Shown: positions 16,100-23,930 of the stretch, piece by piece
Numbering within the stretch: position 1 is the first letter of the stretch
Layout: each line of letters begins with the position of its first letter
Source: Clostridia bacterium
GTDB taxonomy: Bacteria; Bacillota; Clostridia; Christensenellales; Borkfalkiaceae
NCBI GenBank assembly: GCA_900770185.1
Contig: CAAGJM010000027.1
Span: 1-64,000, forward strand
Direction of reading: 5' to 3'
DNA: 64,000 bases
Notes under the pieces: generated by a model
Told to the model about the DNA's origin: nothing
The model's database searches: none
The model's input: only the letters and a program-made list of their open reading frames with translations
Made by a program: the position numbers and the translations under genes

Positions 16100-17260
16100 T
16101 TAAAGTTCGTATTTTTCGATATGTTTAAATGCGTTGGCGATAAGTCCGTCTATATCGAGCCGTTTTTCAAGCTCCAAAACCGTTTCAAGTTTCGGTTTAA
16201 TCACGGGGTGTTCGGGCAAGAATACGGTGCAGCAGTCTTCATACGGCAAAATGGACGTTTCGTACGCTCCGATTTTTTCGGATATTTCGATTATATCAAG
16301 CTTATCAAAAGCAATAAGAGGGCGTAGAACCGGCAAAACCTTAACCGCATTGTTTGAAACGGTTATACTTTCGACCGTCTGCGAAGCAACCTGACCTAAG
16401 CTTTCACCCGTGATTATCGTTTTTGCGTGACAGTTGAACGCCATTTTTTCGGCGATACGCATCATAAAACGGCGCATCATGGTTATCATAAATTCTGCAG
16501 GGCACTTTTCGTGAATACTTTCCTGAATTTCGGTAAACGGCACGACGAATAAGTTCGCCCCGCCCGTATATCCGCTTAAAATCTTAGTTAAATCAATGAC
16601 TTTTTGCTTCGCGGCTTCGCTTGTGTACGGGTAGGAATGAAAGTGTATCGCGTCGAGTTTAAGCCCGCGTTTTGCCATCATATACCCCGCGACGGGGCTA
16701 TCTATTCCGCCGGAAATCATTAAAAGCCCTTTCCCAGCCGACCCGGTGGGCATGCCTCCCATAAGCTTAATTACGTCAGAATAAATAAGCGCGTCGCCCG
16801 AATCGCGGATATCGATAAAAACAGTAAAATCGGGTGTATGCACGTCAACCGAAAGTTTAGGGTTTGCGCTTAAACACTCCCCGCCGACGATTTTTGAACA
16901 TTCGACCGAATGGACGGGGAATTTTTTATCCGCACGCTTTGTTTCAACTTTAAAAGCACCCGTTTTGCCGACAACAAGTTCTTTGGCCGCGGCTATAATA
17001 GCGTCCATATCGCTTTTAACGCGCGTTGCAAGCGAACACGTGTGTGCGCCGCTGACTTTTTTTATAGCCTCTATAATATCTTCGGTATCGTCGCTTGAAA
17101 AATTTTCAATCAGATATCTTCCGTCGATTTTTTTAAAATCGTGCGTGTAATTTTTAAGCGCGCGTTGCAAATTCTCTTCTAAAAGATGCGCAAAATAACT
17201 GCGGTTTTTGCCTTTAAGATGTATTTCGCACCAGCGAATTATAATAACTTTATCTCTCAT
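16100..17260 (-). CDS. thiI: tRNA 4-thiouridine synthase ThiI
   Basis: Transfers sulfur to U8 of tRNA, using persulfide from a cysteine desulfurase. N-terminal ferredoxin-like and THUMP domains (~1-165) precede a PP-loop ATP pyrophosphatase domain with MISGGIDSPVAGYMMAKRG. The 386-residue protein lacks the C-terminal rhodanese domain of the E. coli form, as is usual in Firmicutes. Its ATG overlaps the stop of the preceding nifS-like gene by four bases (ATGA), indicating coupled translation and a working pair. Confidence 0.96.
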   Translation of the reverse strand: MRDKVIIIRWCEIHLKGKNRSYFAHLLEENLQRALKNYTHDFKKIDGRYLIENFSSDDTEDIIEAIKKVSGAHTCSLATRVKSDMDAIIAAAKELVVGKTGAFKVETKRADKKFPVHSVECSKIVGGECLSANPKLSVDVHTPDFTVFIDIRDSGDALIYSDVIKLMGGMPTGSAGKGLLMISGGIDSPVAGYMMAKRGLKLDAIHFHSYPYTSEAAKQKVIDLTKILSGYTGGANLFVVPFTEIQESIHEKCPAEFMITMMRRFMMRIAEKMAFNCHAKTIITGESLGQVASQTVESITVSNNAVKVLPVLRPLIAFDKLDIIEISEKIGAYETSILPYEDCCTVFLPEHPVIKPKLETVLELEKRLDIDGLIANAFKHIEKYEL

Positions 17261-18384
17261 TTTTCTATCGTCCGTTTAAGTATAGCCCCGCATTCGTTAA
17301 GTTTTTCAGCGGCAAAAAGAGCGTCGTTTAGCTTCGTTTCGGAAGAAAAACTTATGCGAACCACACCGCCCGCAACCGACTTTTCTATCCCCGCCGCAAG
17401 CAACATTCTGCTTACCGGGTGCTTTGAAGAGCACGCCGAACCCGTCCCGATTATAACGCCGTAAGATTCCATCATGTGCTGCAATACTTCGCCTTTTAAG
17501 TTTTTTGCGGCAAGCGTTATTATGTACGGCGAACCCGCTTCGGGGGATATAAATTCAAATATGCTTTTATCAATCGCGGCTCTAAATTTTGCGTTTATAT
17601 CGCAAATTTTATCAAAATCGGTGTTAAGCGTGCTAAAATGCCTATTTGCGGCGTACTCGAAAGTTTTTATACCGAAGACGTTCTCTGTTCCGCTTCTTAA
17701 ACCGCTTTCCTGCCCGCCGCCGACAATAAGCGGTTTTAGCGTGTTTAATTTTTTATTCTTAAAAATCGCCCCGACGCCTTTTATCGCATTGATTTTATGG
17801 GCGGACGCAGAATACAAGTCTATATATTCGCTCGGTTTAAAAGGAATTTTCAAAAAGGCCTGTACGCCGTCGCTATGAAAAACGGCGCGCGGAGCAATTT
17901 CTTTAACCTTTTTGGCGATTGCGTTTATATCGTTTATCGCGCCGGTTTCGTTATTGACGTGAACGACGGAGACAAACGCGGTGTTTTTATCCACAAGCGA
18001 CAAAAGATTATCGATATTCACCGAACCGTCTTTGTTGATAGCGGCAAAACGCGCGTCGTAACCGTTTTGTTTTAATTCTAAAAACGTATTATTGACGGCG
18101 GAATGTTCGCCCAAGGTGGTAACGGCGTTACCGCGGCGGCAAAACGACTTTATCGCCATATTATCGGACTCGCTCCCGCAAGCGGTAAAAATAACGTCAA
18201 AATTCCCGCCGAACGCTCGCGAAACAGCCTTACGCGCGTCCTCTACGCACGATTTAACTTTAAGCCCTTCGGAGTATAACGCGGAAGGGTTATAAAAATC
18301 TTCGTCCAAAAAATTTGCAGCGAACGCAACCGCCTCTTTAAAGGGTTTAGTCGTCGCGGCGTTGTCTAAATAAATTGTTGCCAC
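17257..18384 (-). CDS. NifS/IscS-like cysteine desulfurase
   Basis: A PLP-dependent aminotransferase-fold enzyme that mobilises sulfur from cysteine. Visible are IYLDNAATTKP at the N-terminus, TACGSESDNMAI, the Schiff-base lysine in SASAHKINAIKGVGAI, and the persulfide cysteine loop GTGSACSSK. The 375-residue length is standard. The start is GTG at 18384 with Shine-Dalgarno AAGGAA. The four-base overlap with thiI makes tRNA thiolation the likely main job (NifZ-type partner). Confidence 0.95.
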   Translation of the reverse strand: MATIYLDNAATTKPFKEAVAFAANFLDEDFYNPSALYSEGLKVKSCVEDARKAVSRAFGGNFDVIFTACGSESDNMAIKSFCRRGNAVTTLGEHSAVNNTFLELKQNGYDARFAAINKDGSVNIDNLLSLVDKNTAFVSVVHVNNETGAINDINAIAKKVKEIAPRAVFHSDGVQAFLKIPFKPSEYIDLYSASAHKINAIKGVGAIFKNKKLNTLKPLIVGGGQESGLRSGTENVFGIKTFEYAANRHFSTLNTDFDKICDINAKFRAAIDKSIFEFISPEAGSPYIITLAAKNLKGEVLQHMMESYGVIIGTGSACSSKHPVSRMLLAAGIEKSVAGGVVRISFSSETKLNDALFAAEKLNECGAILKRTIEK

Positions 18385-18460
18385 TTTCTGTTCCTTTTAG
18401 ATTTATATGAATACCGTTGTTTTTAACGCCGGAGCAAAATCGTTTTATTTATCGAAAATT

Positions 18461-19051
18461 TTACTGATTATCGGTAGTGGGCTCAGAGGATTTTGCACGC
18501 AAATACGCGATAAAATCTTTATCGAAAACTTTTATGCCCGCCCCACGAAGCAAGTATCCTATAAATTTTTCGTCATACTGCATAAAAACTAACGTCTGCC
18601 CGAATTTTGTGTTGCACAAAACGCAAAAATCGCATTCGGTTAAGCGGCTCGCAGAAGCGTAAATACGTTTAACGGACTTATCTTTTGAATACTTGTCAAA
18701 CGTTTCACCGAAAATTTTGCCGACCGACAAAACGTCTTTCGTTTCAAAAGTGACGGCAAGCCTGCGATATGCGTTGTTGACAACTTTTATTATGCGTATA
18801 GACCCGCCGACGTAACTTATATCGTAAAAATTGTAAAAAAGCCTGCCGCCGAAAAACAGCACTATTGCCGCAACGGCGGCTATGCCCGCAAGAATAATGA
18901 AATATGTGTTTACAAATAAGGCAAATATTAAAAATAAGACAAACGCCGCCACATTCAGATATCTGAACGTTTTAAGCATAATCATCATAGTTTTTTGAAA
19001 CGTTTGATTTTTCGGAGGAACCGAATATTCGTATAAACTGCTGTTATCCAT
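18461..19051 (-). CDS. Unknown protein with two membrane helices
   Basis: Not recognised. The 196-residue protein has two close membrane helices (~34-50 and ~52-70), then a ~125-residue soluble, probably cytoplasmic part. That part contains a Cys-x-x-Cys stretch with a third Cys (ECDFCVLCNTKFG) and ends in a Ser/Thr-rich tail. The pattern of two helices plus a PH-like soluble domain is seen in several small membrane proteins, but this is only a resemblance. It has its own promoter, no Shine-Dalgarno site, and lies 76 bases upstream of the nifS-like gene. Confidence 0.7.
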   Translation of the reverse strand: MDNSSLYEYSVPPKNQTFQKTMMIMLKTFRYLNVAAFVLFLIFALFVNTYFIILAGIAAVAAIVLFFGGRLFYNFYDISYVGGSIRIIKVVNNAYRRLAVTFETKDVLSVGKIFGETFDKYSKDKSVKRIYASASRLTECDFCVLCNTKFGQTLVFMQYDEKFIGYLLRGAGIKVFDKDFIAYLRAKSSEPTTDNQ

Positions 19052-19125
19052 AATATTTTAACGATTGCCGACAATACGTTATTTCGGGCGAAAATTGATT
19101 TTAAGCCGATACTATCGACCGTTAT

Positions 19126-19154
19126 ATTTTAGCACTAAATTCGTTTTTTTGCAA
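19126..19154 (-). promoter_or_regulatory. Sigma-A promoter upstream of the two-helix gene
   Basis: TTGCAA (19149-19154), a 17-base spacer ending in TGC (extended -10) and TAAAAT (19126-19131). The leader would be about 68 bases. The same transcript could continue into nifS-thiI. Confidence 0.7.
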
Positions 19155-19231
19155 TTCATTTTTAATAGGGGAAACATTCCCTACTTTATTTTTTGTGTTT
19201 TTACCTTTAAAGGCGACTTGTAGCGTTAGCT

Positions 19232-21610
19232 TTACTTCATCGTAACGACGGTAACGCCGTCTTCGCCTTCGCCGTAAACGGCATGGCGGAAAGATTTAAC
19301 ACGTTCGTCCTTTTTTAAATAGTCGGCTATCGCACGCGATAAAATTCGTAATCCCTTACCGTGAACTATGCGAACCTCGCTAAAATTATTTATCACCGCT
19401 TTATCCAAAAAGTCGTTTACGATATCGAGCGCCTCGTCAACGTTTTTGCCGATAACGTTTACTTCGTTTTTAACGGGGAGGGCGTTCAAGTCCTTTTTGA
19501 CAGACACAAAAACCGTGTTTTTATCAGATTTTTTAGAATTTTTTTTATTTACTGTTTTAAGGTCTTTTTCATCTGCGTTATACCGCATCGAGCCAAGAGA
19601 AACCTCAGCTTTTCGCTTTTTAAAATTTACGCTTAAAACGGTACCCGTTAATTTTAAGGTCGAAACGTATACTTCGTCACCAACGGATAAATCTTCGAGT
19701 TTTGCCGCTTTATACGGGGTGTATTCGTCAGCGTCGTCGCTGCCTAAATATTTTTGATTTTCAATTTTATTTTTGAGTGTCGCCGCGCGAACGATATCGC
19801 CTTCGGTATACTTTTGTTTTTTAAAAATCGCTTTAATTTCGTCGAGCATTTCTTCGGCGTCGTAAGCCTTTTCGTTAACGAGCTTACGCGCTTCGGCTTT
19901 TGCGTTGGATAAAAACTTCGCTTTTTCGGCATCAAACTTCTCTCTGTCCGCTTTAAGCCGCTCGAAATTTTCGGTCTGCTCCTTTAAAATTTCGTCGATT
20001 TTAGCTTTCTCTTCATCTAAACTGCTTTTTAAAGTTTGCACGCGCTTAATCGCGCTTTCAAGTTCGGTGTTTTCGCCGTTTAATAGTTCCTGCGCGCGTT
20101 TAACAACCGAGTTTTGAAGCCCGAGCCGCGCCGCGATTTCAATTGCGTTCGAACTACCCGGCATGCCGATGTTAAGCTTATATTTCGGTGCGAAGGTTAC
20201 GCTATCGAAGTCCATCGAAGCGTTTACTATCTTTTCGTTATTAAAGCAGAAAGTTTTAAGTTTCGAATAGTGGGTTGTTATAACGCCCTTGGCGCGATTT
20301 TTAATAAGCGTTTCGATAACGGCGCGCGCGATAGCGGAACCTTCGTCGGGGTCGGTACCCGCACCGATTTCATCGATTAAAACAAGCGATTTTTCGTTTG
20401 CACCGTTTATGATTTCGGTTACGTTTTTTAAGTGCGACGAAAAGGTGGATAAATTTTGTTCTATGCTTTGCTCGTCTCCGATATCAACGAAAACCCCGTC
20501 AAAAACGGAAACCGAAGACCCCTCGGCGCACGGTAAAAACAAGCCGCAAGCCGCCATAATCGGCAAAAGTCCCGTAAGTTTAAGCGTGACCGTTTTGCCG
20601 CCCGTATTAGGCCCCGACACCAAAATAAAATCGTATGTTTTACCTAAACTTATAGATATCGGGCAAACCTTTGATTTATCGATTAAAGGGTGACGACCGT
20701 TTATGATACTTATTTCGCCTTGTGAATTTATTTCGGGCATAACGCTTTTCGTTTTATAAGCGTATTCGGCTTTGGCAAAGCACTCGTCAATCTGAGATAT
20801 AAGGACAATGTTTTCGCCGAGCCTGTCAGAAATAATGCCCACCTCGCGCGAAAGCTCCGCTAAAATTCGCTCGACTTCAGCCTTTTCGGCAACAATCGCT
20901 TCGCGAAGTTCGTTGTTAAGCTCTAAAACCTCGGCGGGCTCGATAAAAAGCGTAGACCCGGAATTTGAACTGTCGTGCACAAAACCCTTTACCTGCGCTT
21001 TGTATTCCGATTTAACGGGAATAACGTACCTGCCGTTGCGCATGGAAACAACGCTGTCCTGCATATACTTATTCGCGCCGCGGCGCATATAACCGAGCAA
21101 TTTTTCACGTATTTTTTCGTTAAGGTTTTTAATCATCCGCCTTAGCGAATAAAGTTTTTCGGAAGCGTCGTCTTTTAAGTCGTCTTCCGTCGCAATTTTA
21201 CCGCCGATAGAATTTTCTAAAAAAGCGTCAAAATATATTCCGTTTTTTGCCTCGCGCAAAATTACAATGTCTTCGTCAACCGCATTGTCGAAAGAATTTA
21301 CTAAAATACGCGATGATTGCAGCAGTTTTTGCACTTTAATAAGCTCGGGGATAGAAAGCGTGGCGCCTTTTTCGGCGCGGGTTAATTCATCGGTAAAATC
21401 TCCGAAATACTCTACGCCCGAAACGCCGTGAACGTACAAAAGCTTAAACGCTTCTTCTGTTTTTTTCAGACTAAGTTTAACTTTATTATAATCGCTTTCG
21501 GGGCGCAAACTTAAAATATTGCGCTTAGTTACGCCAAGCACGGCAAATTTTTCGACCGCGCCTAAAATTTTATTAAGTTCCAAAGCGTTGATAGTCTTTT
21601 CGTTTATCAT
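19232..21610 (-). CDS. mutS2: MutS2 endonuclease
   Basis: A MutS-family ATPase that in Firmicutes acts on branched DNA or on collided ribosomes. The order is a MutS core/clamp (~1-290), ATPase with Walker A SGPNTGGKTVTLK and the VLIDEIGAGTDPDEGSA motif, a long coiled coil (~500-610), a KOW-like segment (~640-700), and a C-terminal Smr domain (~720-792) with VRIVHGKGLRIL. The 792-residue length is normal. Its ATG overlaps the stop codon of the U32 gene by four bases. Confidence 0.96.
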   Translation of the reverse strand: MINEKTINALELNKILGAVEKFAVLGVTKRNILSLRPESDYNKVKLSLKKTEEAFKLLYVHGVSGVEYFGDFTDELTRAEKGATLSIPELIKVQKLLQSSRILVNSFDNAVDEDIVILREAKNGIYFDAFLENSIGGKIATEDDLKDDASEKLYSLRRMIKNLNEKIREKLLGYMRRGANKYMQDSVVSMRNGRYVIPVKSEYKAQVKGFVHDSSNSGSTLFIEPAEVLELNNELREAIVAEKAEVERILAELSREVGIISDRLGENIVLISQIDECFAKAEYAYKTKSVMPEINSQGEISIINGRHPLIDKSKVCPISISLGKTYDFILVSGPNTGGKTVTLKLTGLLPIMAACGLFLPCAEGSSVSVFDGVFVDIGDEQSIEQNLSTFSSHLKNVTEIINGANEKSLVLIDEIGAGTDPDEGSAIARAVIETLIKNRAKGVITTHYSKLKTFCFNNEKIVNASMDFDSVTFAPKYKLNIGMPGSSNAIEIAARLGLQNSVVKRAQELLNGENTELESAIKRVQTLKSSLDEEKAKIDEILKEQTENFERLKADREKFDAEKAKFLSNAKAEARKLVNEKAYDAEEMLDEIKAIFKKQKYTEGDIVRAATLKNKIENQKYLGSDDADEYTPYKAAKLEDLSVGDEVYVSTLKLTGTVLSVNFKKRKAEVSLGSMRYNADEKDLKTVNKKNSKKSDKNTVFVSVKKDLNALPVKNEVNVIGKNVDEALDIVNDFLDKAVINNFSEVRIVHGKGLRILSRAIADYLKKDERVKSFRHAVYGEGEDGVTVVTMK

Positions 21611-23823
21611 TTTACACCGTTCACATAGTTGCCGCGCGTGGTATTTTTAAGCGCGCGTTTTAAATCGGCTTCCGTTTCTGATTTTATCACGTCCTCGATT
21701 ATTGCCGCCGTAAACGGGCGGAAATCGCTTATCACTGCATAACTTGCACCGCTTATATGAACGCATGCCGAATTAAACACTTTAAATTTGCAACCGCCTT
21801 TTAACATATTGGTTTTGTATCTTATAACCTGAAATTCGTGCGAAAATTCGTCTTTTAAAATAAACTTGTTTTTGCGGCGACAATTTGCGCAATCTTTTTT
21901 AAACAAGCAATAGCACAAATCCATAAGCTCAACCGCACCGTCGTTTAAAATCAACCCGTTAGCACCGATTGCATTTATTTCCGAAAGACTTAACTCTTTG
22001 GAATAAACGAACCGCTCATTTCGCGATAATGCGGCTGTAACGTCGATTTTATTAAAAATATTAAAACCCGTGCCGCGCATAAGTTTTAAATTAAATTTAT
22101 CGGCAAACTTTTCCGCCCAGTAACACTCGCCGTAAACGCCGTAAAAATTCTTTGCTAAAACTGCGATATTCTGCAACTCTTCGCCGCTTAAATCAGGGGG
22201 AAGGTATAACCATAAATTAACGCCCGAAACGTTTTTAATATCGTCTAAAACCGAACTTTCATTATAACTAAGCGGCATATAAACAACGTCGGAAAACCCC
22301 GCCGATTTCAAAGCGTCAACGCTTGTAGTATTTAAAATTATTGCACATTTTATCGGTTTTTTTGCCAATTTTTCAATTTCTGCTTCCGCGTAGGTTACGG
22401 GCTTATATTCGCAAACCGTCGCGCCGTAAAATATTGTTTTATAGAGTTTTGCGCGAAGATTATTCAGCACGCTTTTAACGATAAACGGTTCGCCCGAAAT
22501 TTCGATTTCGGGGTCAAGTATTTTAAACGGATACACGTCTGTTTTAAAAAGATTTTGTTTAATACTATCAACCGTAGCAGGGGCAGTTTCGGCACGCATA
22601 AGCGGCGTTTCGCTCTCAATAGTAATGCCGTTTGCCGACATTCTAAGTAATTCGCCCGTTTTTGCCGTCACTTTAACCTTTAAGTCTTTAAGCTTACCGC
22701 CTAAAACAAACTTATCTTTAATAGCGGAATCTTTGGTTATATTTATATCGTCGCCCACTTTAGCGTTACCTTTAAAGTATAGCGACAACTTGCCGTTTAC
22801 GGTTTTTGTGATTGCATTGCCAACTTCGCGTTCCACTCTGATAATTTTAAAAGCGTCACCGTCTTTAAAATTATAATAATCTTTAAAAAATATTTTATCA
22901 TCGCAAATTTTACCGATTATTCCAACTTTTAAACCCTTGTGGCTTTGTATCTTGTCGGATATAATATTATCGCCGCCGAAGGCTAAACCTTCGGTGTAAT
23001 CGCCACGGTTAAAAGTCTTTTTCAACGCTTTGAAAAGGTCGGGGCGCATAACGCCGTTTACTAAATTTTTATAGTACGCGGTTGCGACGGAAACGTACTC
23101 TGCCCCGCGCATGCGCCCTTCGATTTTTATTGACGATACGCCTAAACTTTTAAGCGTCTCGAATTGCTTATCAAGGCACAAATCCGATAACGATATTAAG
23201 TAACCTTTTCTGTCAACCGACCCGTTCTCTTCAAGCGAATACGCTTTGCGGCAAGGTTGCTTACATTCGCCCCGATTTCCGCTTAACCCGCCGATAAAAG
23301 ACGAGAAATAGCAATGACCGGAAAACGAAGTGCATAACGCGCCGTGCACGAAAACTTCGGTTTCAATAATGCCGCAGATTTTTTTAATATCTTTAAGACT
23401 TGTTTCGCGGGCGAGTATCACGCGTGAAAAGCCGTGCTTTTTAGCGTTTAATGCGCCGTACTCGTTTATAACTCCGCCTTGCGTTGATAAATGTAAAACA
23501 ACGTCGGGGAAGTAACTTTTTAAAAGGTCGCCAAGGTTTACGTCTTGCAATATAAACGCGTCCGCTTTTGCGTTTAAAGCATATCCTACGGCGTTTATAA
23601 AGCCTTCGAGTTCGCTATCCTTAATAAGCGTATTTACGGCAACGTATACTTTTACGCCGAAGGTGTGGGCGTAAGCAATAGCGTAACGGAGTTCTTCATC
23701 GCCGAAATTGCCCGCTTGCGAGCGCGCGCTGAAATTTTTAAGCCCCAAATAAACGGCGTCCGCACCGCTTGCCACGCAAGCTTTTAAATTTTCCATGTTT
23801 CCCGCAGGCGACAAAACTTCCAT
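21607..23823 (-). CDS. U32-family protein (RlhA/YdcP-like)
   Basis: Peptidase family U32 in name; characterised members hydroxylate rRNA (RlhA) or tRNA (TrhP) with prephenate and iron-sulfur help. Seen are the N-terminal TIM-barrel start EVLSPAGNMENLKACVASGA, the signature around FVHGALCTSFSGHCY, and GNRGECKQPCRKAY with the cysteines shared by the group. At 738 residues it is of the long type with an added C-terminal DUF3656-like part, like RlhA. The function is inferred from family. The transcript should be leaderless. It forms an operon with mutS2. Confidence 0.85.
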   Translation of the reverse strand: MEVLSPAGNMENLKACVASGADAVYLGLKNFSARSQAGNFGDEELRYAIAYAHTFGVKVYVAVNTLIKDSELEGFINAVGYALNAKADAFILQDVNLGDLLKSYFPDVVLHLSTQGGVINEYGALNAKKHGFSRVILARETSLKDIKKICGIIETEVFVHGALCTSFSGHCYFSSFIGGLSGNRGECKQPCRKAYSLEENGSVDRKGYLISLSDLCLDKQFETLKSLGVSSIKIEGRMRGAEYVSVATAYYKNLVNGVMRPDLFKALKKTFNRGDYTEGLAFGGDNIISDKIQSHKGLKVGIIGKICDDKIFFKDYYNFKDGDAFKIIRVEREVGNAITKTVNGKLSLYFKGNAKVGDDINITKDSAIKDKFVLGGKLKDLKVKVTAKTGELLRMSANGITIESETPLMRAETAPATVDSIKQNLFKTDVYPFKILDPEIEISGEPFIVKSVLNNLRAKLYKTIFYGATVCEYKPVTYAEAEIEKLAKKPIKCAIILNTTSVDALKSAGFSDVVYMPLSYNESSVLDDIKNVSGVNLWLYLPPDLSGEELQNIAVLAKNFYGVYGECYWAEKFADKFNLKLMRGTGFNIFNKIDVTAALSRNERFVYSKELSLSEINAIGANGLILNDGAVELMDLCYCLFKKDCANCRRKNKFILKDEFSHEFQVIRYKTNMLKGGCKFKVFNSACVHISGASYAVISDFRPFTAAIIEDVIKSETEADLKRALKNTTRGNYVNGVK

Positions 23824-23829
23824 AAGATT

Positions 23830-23858
23830 ATTATAACTTTTTTTACTTGATTTAACAA
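23830..23858 (-). promoter_or_regulatory. Promoter of U32-mutS2 operon, predicted leaderless
   Basis: TTGTTA (23853-23858), a 17-base spacer and a consensus TATAAT (23830-23835) lie exactly 6 bases before the ATG at 23823. No Shine-Dalgarno site. Confidence 0.78.
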
Positions 23859-23886
23859 GCGTTAGAGGTAAATTGCGTTAATTTAA

Positions 23887-23912
23887 AGCGGCGCGCCGAT
23901 TAAGGCGCGCCG
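23887..23912 (-). terminator. Terminator downstream of pheT
   Basis: A very GC-rich perfect stem (GCGGCGCGCC/GGCGCGCCGC) with a 6-base loop is followed on the minus strand by TTTAAATTAA. The T-run is weak, but the stem and its position support termination of pheST. Confidence 0.65.
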
Positions 23913-23930
23913 CAACGTTTTAAAAACGGT

